From contig UQZO01000001.1 of NCBI GenBank assembly GCA_900545545.1, positions 310,001 through 374,000 on the forward strand: 64,000 nucleotides of DNA, read 5' to 3'. Positions 37,377 through 46,034 of this stretch are shown in pieces. Made by a program: the position numbers and the translations under genes. Position 1 is the stretch's first letter; each line of letters begins with the position of its first letter. Below the pieces are notes generated by a model. The model worked only from the letters and a program-made list of their open reading frames with translations, did no database searches and was not told the origin of the DNA. Source of the stretch: an uncultured Subdoligranulum sp. (GTDB lineage: Bacteria; Bacillota; Clostridia; Oscillospirales; Ruminococcaceae).

Positions 37377-38147
37377 TTGCAGACGACCATTATCATTGCC
37401 ACGCATAAGCCGTATTGGGTGCCGGATGATCCCATGTATCTTCCGGTTCAGATGGGCCATGCGATTCATCCTGCCATAGGATATATTGGGGATGACACGG
37501 GCGAAAATATCTCAGAGCGCAATGCAAATTTCTGCGAGCTCACGGGTCTGTACTGGGCGGCCCATAATATCGACTCCGATTATATTGGAATTGTGCATTA
37601 CCGCCGTTATTTCGGCAGCCGCAAAAAGAGCATTTTTGCGCCCAAAAAAGAGCGCGTCATCGGGCATGAGGAACTCAGCGCCATTCTGGCCACCACCAAT
37701 GTGATTCTGCCCAAGGAACGCCATTATTTTATCGAAACCAATTATACCCAGTACATCCATGCGCATCACAAGCAGGATCTCACGGTCACGCGGTCCATCA
37801 TTGAGCGCAAATGTCCCGAATATCTTCCGGCTTATGATCTGTATATGTCCAAGACCCACGGGCATCACTTCAACATGTTCGTCATGAAGCGGGAACTGCT
37901 CTGCCATTACTGCACCTGGCTGTTTGATATTCTGTTTGAGCTGGAGCGGGAACTGGATATGACCGGCTATTCCGACAACGATAAGCGGGTGTTTGGTTTT
38001 GTCAGCGAGCGTCTGCTGGATGCATGGCTGACCACCAACAATATCAGCTATGAGGAACTGGATCTCGTCTATATGGAACATCAGAACTGGCTGCACAAGG
38101 GCTTCTCGTTTGTGAAACGGAAGTTCTTCCCCAACAATCATGAGTAA
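37377..38147 (+). CDS. DUF4422 capsular-polysaccharide glycosyltransferase
   Basis: 256 residues from a TTG with GGGGAG 8 bases upstream. The pattern is that of DUF4422 proteins of capsule loci: IIATHKPY at the N-terminus, NANFCELTGLYWAAHN, YIGIVHYRRYF, and HHFNMFVMKRELLCHYCTWLF towards the C-terminus. These are regarded as glycosyltransferases; donor and acceptor are not known. First gene of an eight-gene cassette; its end overlaps the next gene by 8 bases. Confidence 0.88.
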   Translation: MQTTIIIATHKPYWVPDDPMYLPVQMGHAIHPAIGYIGDDTGENISERNANFCELTGLYWAAHNIDSDYIGIVHYRRYFGSRKKSIFAPKKERVIGHEELSAILATTNVILPKERHYFIETNYTQYIHAHHKQDLTVTRSIIERKCPEYLPAYDLYMSKTHGHHFNMFVMKRELLCHYCTWLFDILFELERELDMTGYSDNDKRVFGFVSERLLDAWLTTNNISYEELDLVYMEHQNWLHKGFSFVKRKFFPNNHE

Positions 38148-39033
38148 GCCGATGCGGGTGGCTGCGGTGGTGGTGACATACAATCGCCTGCCGCTGCTGC
38201 GGCAGTGTTTGGCAGCGTTGGCGGCACAGACGGTGCAGCCTGCTGCCATTTGGGTCATTGACAACGCCAGTACCGACGGAACCGGGCAGGCTGTCCAGCA
38301 GATGCAGTTGCCGCAGCTGGTGTACCGCAATACCGGGAGCAATCTGGGCGGTGCAGGCGGTTTTACCTATGGTACACGGGAAGCGGCCCAGGCCGGATAT
38401 GATGCCTTGTGGCTGATGGACGATGACACCATCCCGGAACCCCAGGCCTTGGAAGCGTTGCTGCAGATGGATGAAACGCTGCAGGGGGCTTATGGCTGGC
38501 TTTCCAGCCGGGCCCTGGCGCCGGATGGTGCCGATCAACCCATGAACCGGCAGCGTAAAACGCCGTACCGTGACATTGACGGATATGAAGGGGAAAAAAT
38601 CCCGTCGGTGATGGCCAGTTTTGTCTCGCTGTTCCTTCGCACCGAAGTTGTGCAGAAATTCGGCCTGCCGATCGCGGAGTTTTTCATCTGGTCGGACGAC
38701 TGGGAGTATACGCGGCGTATTTCCCGTGCAATGCCCTGCTATGTGGTGCCGGGCAGCCGTGTTACCCACGCTATGCAAAATCCGGGTACCGTCAATATCG
38801 CTACCGATGTACCTTCCCGTTGGGCGCGTTACCGCTATTTTTACCGCAACGATGTGGTGCTTTACCGTCGGGAAGGGGTTCTCGGCTGGCTTTGGCTGCT
38901 GGCCAAGGATGTATGGCATACGGTACAGGTCCTGCGGGACCCGCGTGGACAGCGGCTGAGCCGTATTGCAATTATCTGGAAAGGATTTGCCGCAGGGGTA
39001 CGTTTCGCGCCTGCTATTTCATATCTGTCATGA
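38140..39033 (+). CDS. GT2 family glycosyltransferase (GlfT2/rhamnosyltransferase-like)
   Basis: 297 residues, GT-A fold. VVVTYNR at the start, VIDNASTDGT, NLGGAGGFTYG and the metal-binding DDD at 94-96 (LWLMDDDTIPE) are typical of the GT2 group that includes galactofuranosyl- and rhamnosyltransferases. FFIWSDDWEYTRR supplies the probable catalytic acid region. The sugar it transfers is not known. The ATG overlaps the DUF4422 gene, and the stop overlaps the next gene in ATGA. Confidence 0.92.
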   Translation: MSKPMRVAAVVVTYNRLPLLRQCLAALAAQTVQPAAIWVIDNASTDGTGQAVQQMQLPQLVYRNTGSNLGGAGGFTYGTREAAQAGYDALWLMDDDTIPEPQALEALLQMDETLQGAYGWLSSRALAPDGADQPMNRQRKTPYRDIDGYEGEKIPSVMASFVSLFLRTEVVQKFGLPIAEFFIWSDDWEYTRRISRAMPCYVVPGSRVTHAMQNPGTVNIATDVPSRWARYRYFYRNDVVLYRREGVLGWLWLLAKDVWHTVQVLRDPRGQRLSRIAIIWKGFAAGVRFAPAISYLS

Positions 39034-40781
39034 ACATTACCGAAACGATTGTGCAGCTGGCCGCCCCGTATACAGCCGTAGCATTTGATGTGTTTGATAC
39101 CCTTATAAACCGCGACGTAGCCAAGCCGACGGATCTGTTTCTGCTGGCCGGAAGCGACTTCGCAAAAGCGCGTGTACAGGCGGAGGCAGAGGCACGGGCG
39201 CAAAAGCAGGGGGAAGTAACGCTGGCGGAAATTTACGGGCGGCCGTGCCTTGCCGGGTACGATCCCGCCCGGGAATGTGCTTTGGAACTGGAAGCTGTAA
39301 CGCCAAACCTGCCGTTGCTGGATGCTGTGCACAAACTGCAGGCGCAGGGGAAACGGATCTATTATATCTCCGATATGTATCTGCCTCCGGAGCAGATTGC
39401 TGCGATGCTGGCACGGTGCGGATATGATGGACTGGACGGCGGTTTTGTGTCCTGCTCCTCTGGCGTGCAGAAACGCAGCGGAACATTGTTCCGGCGTTTT
39501 TTGCGGGAAACAGAGCTGAAAGCCAGCCAGGTCCTTTTTGTAGGGGACAGCTGGCGTGCAGATGTTGTGGGGGCAGCACTTGCGGGGATTCGGGCCTGGC
39601 ATCTGCCGTCCCATAAGGCAGCATCGGAATTCGTTTATTCGGATGATTTTGCTGGCGGTGCGGTGTCGGCTTTTGTACAGAACCGCGTGGGGCAGCGTCC
39701 CTATGACGGTGAGGTTTTGGGATTCTCCATCCTGGGACCACTGCTGGTGGCATTTTGCCGCTGGCTGCATGAGCGCCGTGTCCAATATGGACACGGGAAG
39801 CTCTATTTCCTGGCGCGGGATATGTACCTCACACGGCAGGTGTATGAGATCCTGTACCCGGAGGAAGAAACCTGTTATCTGCAGGTTTCCCGCCGTAGCT
39901 TGTGCCCGGCCCTGCTGGCAGAGAAAGAATATCCGCTGCTCTGGGCGGCGCTGCCGCGCCAGAAGCTTACCGGGGCACAGATTGCCGCTTACTGCGGCGC
40001 GGATTGTCCGGATTCCTTTGCCCGACAGTCCTTTGATTTGAAAAGTGAAGAGATGCCCGCCGGTCTCACGGAGCTGTTCGCAGCACTCTGCCCGCCGCCC
40101 ACTGCTGAATTGGTACATGCCTATCTGCACCAGAGCGGCCTCGAAAAGGGCGATCTGCTGGTCGATGTGGGCAGCGGAGGTACCACGCAGATTTTGCTGG
40201 AAGCGCTGTGCAAAATCCAGCTGCATGGTCTGCAGCTTTCGGGGGATGAGCGCTTGCGCAAGCGCCTGTCCGATGACCGTGCGGAAGTCTTCCTCTCGCT
40301 TGCGCAGGAAGCGGCAAAGTTGTATTGGGTAGGCCAGCCTATGTTGGAACGCCTGATCTCTCAGGATATTGGAGCGGCAAAAGGATATGCCGCCGGTATA
40401 AACCGTATCACCGTTTGCCGGGAAGAGCAGAAGCCGGAGCCGGTTCTGGCAGATATCCAGCGCGGGGCACTGGCGTTTGCCAAGGCATGGCAAACGAGTG
40501 TTCTTGCCCCGGTGATTCTCGAACCTGCGCTTTCCATTTCCCCGTTTTTGCACTTGCTGGCAAAGCCCAGCAAAACACAAACCAGGCTGCTGGGGGATCT
40601 TACGGTGGAGGATGGCGGTGTGTATCCGCTGGCCAAGCCCCAATCGCATGCAATGTATCTGCTCCATCCGGCACAGATGAAACGGGATTTGGCCGAATCT
40701 CGCTGGAAAATCGGCTTTTTACGGCGGTTGCTGCCTGGCGCACTGCCGTATGACCGCCTGTATCTGGCAATGAAAAAATAA
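39030..40781 (+). CDS. HAD-like protein of glycan loci (COG5610 type)
   Basis: 583 residues. The N-terminal HAD domain has FDVFDTLINRD, with nucleophile Asp20 but Phe22 at the +2 position where phosphatases carry Asp, then ISDMYLPPEQIA and FVGDSWRADVVGA. The long C-terminal part has YFLARDMYLTRQVYEIL and DVGSGGTTQILLEAL and is of unknown function; similar two-part proteins sit in capsule and rhamnan loci. The start is the ATG at 39030 in the ATGA overlap with the GT2 gene; the longer in-frame reading overlaps that gene heavily and is rejected. An enzymatic role as phosphatase is doubtful. Confidence 0.85.
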   Translation: MNITETIVQLAAPYTAVAFDVFDTLINRDVAKPTDLFLLAGSDFAKARVQAEAEARAQKQGEVTLAEIYGRPCLAGYDPARECALELEAVTPNLPLLDAVHKLQAQGKRIYYISDMYLPPEQIAAMLARCGYDGLDGGFVSCSSGVQKRSGTLFRRFLRETELKASQVLFVGDSWRADVVGAALAGIRAWHLPSHKAASEFVYSDDFAGGAVSAFVQNRVGQRPYDGEVLGFSILGPLLVAFCRWLHERRVQYGHGKLYFLARDMYLTRQVYEILYPEEETCYLQVSRRSLCPALLAEKEYPLLWAALPRQKLTGAQIAAYCGADCPDSFARQSFDLKSEEMPAGLTELFAALCPPPTAELVHAYLHQSGLEKGDLLVDVGSGGTTQILLEALCKIQLHGLQLSGDERLRKRLSDDRAEVFLSLAQEAAKLYWVGQPMLERLISQDIGAAKGYAAGINRITVCREEQKPEPVLADIQRGALAFAKAWQTSVLAPVILEPALSISPFLHLLAKPSKTQTRLLGDLTVEDGGVYPLAKPQSHAMYLLHPAQMKRDLAESRWKIGFLRRLLPGALPYDRLYLAMKK

Positions 40782-40802
40782 ACGGAAAGGGAAGAACGCC
40801 CC

Positions 40803-41816
40803 GTGGCCGTACGGATCAGTATCATCATCCCGGTGTATAATGCCGCTTCCACATTGCGTGCGGCAGTGGATTCCATCCTTGCACAGGAGATGGACTCCAT
40901 AGAACTGCTGCTTGTGGATGACGGCTCTAGCGACGAAACCCCGGCTATCTGCCACGAACTGTCCACACAGGATGCGCGCGTTCGTGTGATCACGCAGAAA
41001 AATGCCGGAATCTGTGCCGCGCGAAACCGCGGCTTGAGCGTGGCGCGTGGCGAGTACCTTACCTTTTGCGATGACGACGATGTGTTTTTGCCGGGAGCGT
41101 TGCAGCTGCTTTGGCAGACGGCTGAGCGGGAGCAGGCAGATGTTGTCCGCGGGGATTATCGCCTGCTGCGTGAACAGGCCGATGGAACGTTCCGGGAGCA
41201 AAAGCACGACTCCGGGCAAAAATGCGTCTTAGGCACCGATGGGTATGAGGCGTTTTTACAAAACAGCGGTCCGCAGTTTGTCTGGAATGCGCTGTACCGC
41301 CGGGAAATCCTGCAGGATGTTCGCTTTGATGAACGCTGCCGCTATGGTCTGGAAGACTTTATCTTCAATATGACGGTATACACCAAAACCGACCGGGCGG
41401 TGTATCTGCCGCAGGTGGTGTACCAGCATTACGAAAGTGCACAAAGCACCTCGCTCTGCCAGTCGTCGCAGGCGCTGCGCGGAAGAATCCGGGTGCTGGA
41501 ACCTTGGATGGCCGCAGAATATGCTGCTATCCAGAAGCGGTGTGCACCTTCCCAACAAAAAAAGGTTTGGGCGCTGCGCAAAGCGGAAGCCGTTACCTTT
41601 TTGATGCACCAGCTGCGGGATGCCAAGGCGCCGGCAGCACTGCGCCGATATGCGTGGCAGACGCTGCGCACCGTATTGCAGGCTTACCCATCCCGTACTC
41701 TTGACTTTTGGCAGGGGACGGGGCAAAATAAAAAGAAAACTGTTGCGCTGCTGCTCTATCAACTGCGCATGCAGCGCCTGTATGATCTGCTCTCGGGCAA
41801 ACAAAGCACAAAATAA
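40803..41816 (+). CDS. GT2 family glycosyltransferase
   Basis: 337 residues from a GTG start with GGAAAGGGA upstream. ISIIIPVYNAASTL, LLVDDGSSDETPAIC, NAGICAARNRGL and the acidic DDDD at 90-93 (YLTFCDDDDVFL) are classical GT2 motifs. The Arg/Lys-rich C-terminal 100 residues probably lie at the membrane face. The donor sugar is unknown. It follows the HAD-like gene by 21 bases. Confidence 0.92.
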   Translation: MAVRISIIIPVYNAASTLRAAVDSILAQEMDSIELLLVDDGSSDETPAICHELSTQDARVRVITQKNAGICAARNRGLSVARGEYLTFCDDDDVFLPGALQLLWQTAEREQADVVRGDYRLLREQADGTFREQKHDSGQKCVLGTDGYEAFLQNSGPQFVWNALYRREILQDVRFDERCRYGLEDFIFNMTVYTKTDRAVYLPQVVYQHYESAQSTSLCQSSQALRGRIRVLEPWMAAEYAAIQKRCAPSQQKKVWALRKAEAVTFLMHQLRDAKAPAALRRYAWQTLRTVLQAYPSRTLDFWQGTGQNKKKTVALLLYQLRMQRLYDLLSGKQSTK

Positions 41817-41829
41817 GCGAGGAATTGCC

Positions 41830-42669
41830 ATGAAAACGATTTTGGTTACGGGGGCGGCGGGGTATATCGGCCGCCATGTGGTAAAGAACGCGTTGGACCG
41901 CGGGTACCGGGTCATTGCATCGGATTTTGCTTTCAAAGGTTTGGATGATCGGGCGGAGTTTTGTGATGTGCCGATCTTCAGCGGTGACCGGGATATCTAC
42001 CGGCAGCTGGGCAGCCCGGATATCTGCATTCACCTTGCCTGGCGGGACGGCTTCCGCCACAATTCCCCGGCGCACATGCGGGACCTTTCTTCCCACGTGG
42101 TCTTTTTGAATAATCTGGTGGAGGGCGGTCTGCAGTCGCTCAGCGTTATGGGCACCATGCACGAAGTGGGGTACTGGGAAGGCGCCATCAATGAGAGCAC
42201 CCCCTGCAAACCGCAGAGCCAGTATGGTATTGCCAAGAATGCGCTGCGGCAGAGCCTGATGCTCTCTATGGCAGACAGTCCCTGCAAGCTGCATTGGCTG
42301 CGCGCTTACTATATCACCGGCGACGAAGCGCATGGCAGCTCCATCTTTGCCAAATTGGCCCAGGCGGAGGAAGAGGGAAAAGAAAAGTTCCCGTTTACCA
42401 CTGGCAAGAATCTTTACGACTTTATCGACGTAGAGGAACTGGCGAACATGATCGTGGCGGCCAGCGTGCAGACGGAAATCAACGGTATCATTAACGTCTG
42501 CACCGGCAAACCGCAGTCCCTGGCCGATCGCGTGGAGAATTTCCTGAAAGAAAAGCACTACAAGATCAAGCTGGATTACGGTGCATTCCCGGACCGCCCG
42601 TATGACAGCCCGGGTACCTGGGGCGACGCAACCAAAATCAATCGAATTCTGGAAAAGGAACGGTTATGA
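41830..42669 (+). CDS. SDR-family NAD(P)-dependent epimerase/reductase
   Basis: 279 residues. Rossmann motif GAAGYIG at 8-14; catalytic Tyr132 and Lys136 in QYGIAKNAL; Thr109 in MGTMHEVG is the probable third residue. It belongs to the extended SDR group that includes UDP- or dTDP-sugar 4-epimerases and dTDP-4-dehydrorhamnose reductases; a modified nucleotide sugar for this cassette is the likely product. The ATG at 41830 has GAGGAA upstream; the longer in-frame reading is antecedent GT2 sequence. The stop overlaps the next gene in ATGA. Confidence 0.88.
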   Translation: MKTILVTGAAGYIGRHVVKNALDRGYRVIASDFAFKGLDDRAEFCDVPIFSGDRDIYRQLGSPDICIHLAWRDGFRHNSPAHMRDLSSHVVFLNNLVEGGLQSLSVMGTMHEVGYWEGAINESTPCKPQSQYGIAKNALRQSLMLSMADSPCKLHWLRAYYITGDEAHGSSIFAKLAQAEEEGKEKFPFTTGKNLYDFIDVEELANMIVAASVQTEINGIINVCTGKPQSLADRVENFLKEKHYKIKLDYGAFPDRPYDSPGTWGDATKINRILEKERL

Positions 42670-44606
42670 AAAGACTGGGAATCTTCTTCTTCTATGAGAA
42701 AAACGGCTATGTCGACGAGTTTATCACCTACTATCTGGAGGATCTTGTCAAGAACCTGACGGAGCTGGTCGTTGTCTGCAACGGCAAGCTCAGCGAGCAG
42801 GGCCGCAAGGCTTTTTCGCAGTTTACCGATCAGATCCTGGTACGTGAAAACAAGGGCCTTGATGTGTGGGCCTACAAGACAGCGTTGGATCACTATGGCT
42901 GGGCTCGCCTGGCGGAGTTTGATGAAATCGTCATGACCAACTCCACCCTGATGGGGCCCGTGCGCCCGCTGCAGGAAATGTTTGACGAAATGGCCCGCAA
43001 TGAAGATCTGGACTTCTGGGGTCTGAGCATTCATCACGGCGCAAAATCCAACCCGTTCAAAGGCAAACATCTCTACCGCTTTCTGCCGGTGCATATCCAG
43101 TCGCATTTCATTGTCTATCGCAAGCGCTTTGTGCAGAGTCCCGAACTGCAGAAGTACTGGGACGAAATGCCGATGATTGAGAGCTATACCGACTCGGTAC
43201 AGCGGTATGAAGCCGTTTTTACCAAACAGTTTGAAGATCGCGGTTTTAAGTGGGATGTCTATGTCAAGACGGATGACCTGAAGGACTTTACCGACTATCC
43301 GCTGCTGGTCTGCCCGGTGCGGCTGCTGCGGGATAAAAAGTGCCCGCTGTTCAAGCGCCGCAGCTTTATGCACACGCTGGAGGCCTATCTGAACGATACC
43401 GCCGGCGAACCGGTGCGGGAATTATATGAGTATCTGCGGGATGAAACGGATTATCCCATGGATCTGATCTGTAAGAACATGATCCGCACGATGCATCCCC
43501 ATGAATTTACCCGCAACCTGGGTCTTACCCGTGTGATCCAGCCTACGGTACAGAATGCACAGGCCGCCCAGGAAATCTGTGCTACCCGACGGATCGCCCT
43601 GGCCATGCATCTGTATTTCATGGATCTGCTGGACCAGAGCGCTGCCTTTGCCGCCAAGTTCCCGCCGCAGACCGATGTTTTCGTTTCCACCAACAGTGAA
43701 GAGAAAAAGACGCAGATCGAAGCAGTGTTTTCCCGGCTGAACATGCACAGCGTCACGGTGATGGTGGTAGAAAACCAGGGCCGCGATGTGGGCGCTTTCC
43801 TGTGCGATCTTGCACCGCATCTGCAAGGGTACGATTATGCCTGCTTCATGCACGACAAAAAGGCAATTCAGACCAAGCCGGGCAGCGTAGGCGCCAGCTT
43901 TGGTTATGTCTGCAACGAAAATGTCTGCAAGAATGCCGCCCACGTGCTCAATGTGCTGTGCGAATTTGAGAAAGATCCCTACCTGGGCATTCTCTGCCCG
44001 CCGTATCCGACCCACGGCCTGTATTTCATGAACATGTGCTCGGGCGGTTGGGGCCCCAACTTTGAAAACACCAAAAAACTGATGAAGGACCTCGGCCTGG
44101 ACGTGCCGATCTCGGGCGAGGAATCTCCGATTGCGCCCTTCGGCAGTGTGTTCTGGTTCCGTCCCAAAGCGCTTGCACCGCTGTTTAACCGTGGTTGGGA
44201 GCATGGGGATTTCCCGCCGGAGCCGCTGCCCCAGGACGGAACGATCAGCCATGCCATCGAGCGTATTTATCCCTTTGTTGCCCAGGCTGCAGGGTATTAC
44301 CCGGCGGTTGTGATGAGCAGCGACTTTGCCGTGCTGCGCAACGATACCATGCAGGCTTATGCCACGGGACTGATCCGGCCGCTGGCCCGTGTGTTTGACT
44401 GCACAACCTTCTGGGCATCGGCGACGGCAGCAACGGCGTTTGCTGCCAAGCGGCATTTGTTTGGCGTGTATGGTCCTTATGCCAATACGCGCCGCCGCCA
44501 TGCCCGCAACTGGCTGCGGGATAATCTTCCTGCGCCGGTTTATAAAGGCATGATCAACACCAAACGTGCGATTTTCGGCCCGCGGCACGGCCCGTACGAG
44601 GATTGA
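42666..44606 (+). CDS. Rhamnan synthesis protein F (RgpF) family, two-module
   Basis: 646 residues. RgpF-type proteins belong to rhamnose-polysaccharide loci and are thought to be glycosyltransferases. Two related halves are visible: the first has ENKGLDVWAY (61-70) and DLDFWGL; the second, the RgpF domain proper, has ENQGRDVGAFL (369-379), CFMHDKKAIQTKPGS, GWGPNF and FGSVFWFRPKAL. Between them lies CPLFKRRSF and a ETDYPMDL block. No membrane helix. The next gene is a paralogue of the first half. The ATG overlaps the SDR stop. Confidence 0.88.
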   Translation: MKRLGIFFFYEKNGYVDEFITYYLEDLVKNLTELVVVCNGKLSEQGRKAFSQFTDQILVRENKGLDVWAYKTALDHYGWARLAEFDEIVMTNSTLMGPVRPLQEMFDEMARNEDLDFWGLSIHHGAKSNPFKGKHLYRFLPVHIQSHFIVYRKRFVQSPELQKYWDEMPMIESYTDSVQRYEAVFTKQFEDRGFKWDVYVKTDDLKDFTDYPLLVCPVRLLRDKKCPLFKRRSFMHTLEAYLNDTAGEPVRELYEYLRDETDYPMDLICKNMIRTMHPHEFTRNLGLTRVIQPTVQNAQAAQEICATRRIALAMHLYFMDLLDQSAAFAAKFPPQTDVFVSTNSEEKKTQIEAVFSRLNMHSVTVMVVENQGRDVGAFLCDLAPHLQGYDYACFMHDKKAIQTKPGSVGASFGYVCNENVCKNAAHVLNVLCEFEKDPYLGILCPPYPTHGLYFMNMCSGGWGPNFENTKKLMKDLGLDVPISGEESPIAPFGSVFWFRPKALAPLFNRGWEHGDFPPEPLPQDGTISHAIERIYPFVAQAAGYYPAVVMSSDFAVLRNDTMQAYATGLIRPLARVFDCTTFWASATAATAFAAKRHLFGVYGPYANTRRRHARNWLRDNLPAPVYKGMINTKRAIFGPRHGPYED

Positions 44607-44610
44607 CCGT

Positions 44611-46017
44611 ATGAGACGGCTGGTAATCTATTTCCATTACGACGCGCAGGGCTTGTTGGACGGGCCCTGCCGTTTTGCGGTACAGGCCCTTGTGCCCTGT
44701 GCGGATGTAGTGCTGGTTACGAACGGTTCTCTGCGGCAGCAGGACCGCGATTGGCTGAATGGGGAACAGATCCGGTATATTGAGCGGGAAAATGTAGGGC
44801 TGGATGTGGGCGCGTACCGCGAGGCTTTGCTGACATTGGGACGGGAAGCGGTTTCCGCTTATGAGGAACTGGTCCTGATGAATTATACCCTGGCCGGTCC
44901 GGTCAGCCCGCTGCAAAAGATGTTTTCCGCCATGGAAACACGTACCGATCTGGACTTTTGGGGGCTTACCCGCCATTATGCCATGAACAGCCGCCGTTTC
45001 GGCGGCAAGGTGCCGGAACATATCCAGTCTCATTTTCTGGCAGTACGTGCCGGAATGCTGCAATCCGATACGTTCTGGACCTACTGGCAGGAAATGCAGC
45101 TGCCCAAAAGTTACGAGGAATCCATCATACGGCACGAAACGCGGTTTACCGCGTATTTTGCGGCGCAGGGGTTTGCCTGGGATACCTATGTGCAGACGGA
45201 AGACCTCAAACCGGTCTTTGTCAATCCGATCATGGCCTGCCCGCGGGAACTCATAGCAAATCGTGGCTGCCCCTATTTCAAACGCCGCAGCTTTTTTACT
45301 CCGTATGAGGATGAGCTGCGCCGCACGGATGGCGCAGCAGCCCGGCAACTGTATGACTACCTTCGCTGTGCGACGGACTATCCGGTAGACCAGTTGATTG
45401 GCTCCATGCTGCGCAGCCAGCCGCTTTCTGCGGTAGCCAAAAATCTTCATTGGCATTATGTGGTGGATGCTGTGCCGCAGGAAACCGGCAAACTTGCCGA
45501 ACAGGGGCTGCGGTTGGTGCGCATCGAACCTATGCGAGCAGATACGGTGACGGACTGGTACCTGCAGCAAAGCGTACAGCAGGCAGAAACCTGTCTGGCG
45601 CAGGCGGCAGAACTGTTCCGTAACAATCCTGGGCTGGGGGTTCTTTTCCCGGCACTTCCGTTGTGGCAGCAGGCGGTAGATTCTGCCGCAGCCGAATGGC
45701 GGCGTGTGCGCTCCGCTCTGGCCGAACAGGCAGGCGTTCCGATGGCCGACGACCCGCCGCCGGCGCCGTTGGCGGGCTGGGCTCTTGTCCGCTGTGAGGC
45801 GCTGGCGCAGGAACTTCCGTTGGAGACCATGCCGCATGCCCGTTGGCTGCTGCCGCTTTTGGCCCAGAAAAACGGGTATTACAGCGCTACCTTTGAGATG
45901 GTTGCACAGGCGGCTGCACGGGCCGATTACTGGCAGTCCTGTGTGCGGGCGGCAAATGAACCGGCCGCAGTGGCCAAACAGCTGGGGCGTCTGGTCAAAC
46001 ATAAACTCAAACGCTGA
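44611..46017 (+). CDS. RgpF-like paralogue with reduced second module
   Basis: 468 residues. Residues 1-260 follow the first half of the preceding protein closely: ENVGLDVGAY (60-69), DLDFWGLTRHY, HIQSHF, CPYFKRRSFFTPYE and ATDYPVDQL. The second half keeps end motifs that line up with the RgpF domain (LGVLFPALPLW, AQKNGYYSATFEM) but is about 90 residues shorter between the shared anchors, and the NxGRDVGAF block is missing. So it is either a one-module glycosyltransferase or a partner of the two-module protein. The ATG at 44611, four bases after the previous stop, is chosen; the longer reading overlaps the upstream gene. Confidence 0.83.
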   Translation: MRRLVIYFHYDAQGLLDGPCRFAVQALVPCADVVLVTNGSLRQQDRDWLNGEQIRYIERENVGLDVGAYREALLTLGREAVSAYEELVLMNYTLAGPVSPLQKMFSAMETRTDLDFWGLTRHYAMNSRRFGGKVPEHIQSHFLAVRAGMLQSDTFWTYWQEMQLPKSYEESIIRHETRFTAYFAAQGFAWDTYVQTEDLKPVFVNPIMACPRELIANRGCPYFKRRSFFTPYEDELRRTDGAAARQLYDYLRCATDYPVDQLIGSMLRSQPLSAVAKNLHWHYVVDAVPQETGKLAEQGLRLVRIEPMRADTVTDWYLQQSVQQAETCLAQAAELFRNNPGLGVLFPALPLWQQAVDSAAAEWRRVRSALAEQAGVPMADDPPPAPLAGWALVRCEALAQELPLETMPHARWLLPLLAQKNGYYSATFEMVAQAAARADYWQSCVRAANEPAAVAKQLGRLVKHKLKR

Positions 46018-46034
46018 AAAAGGGGAGAAGTCAC

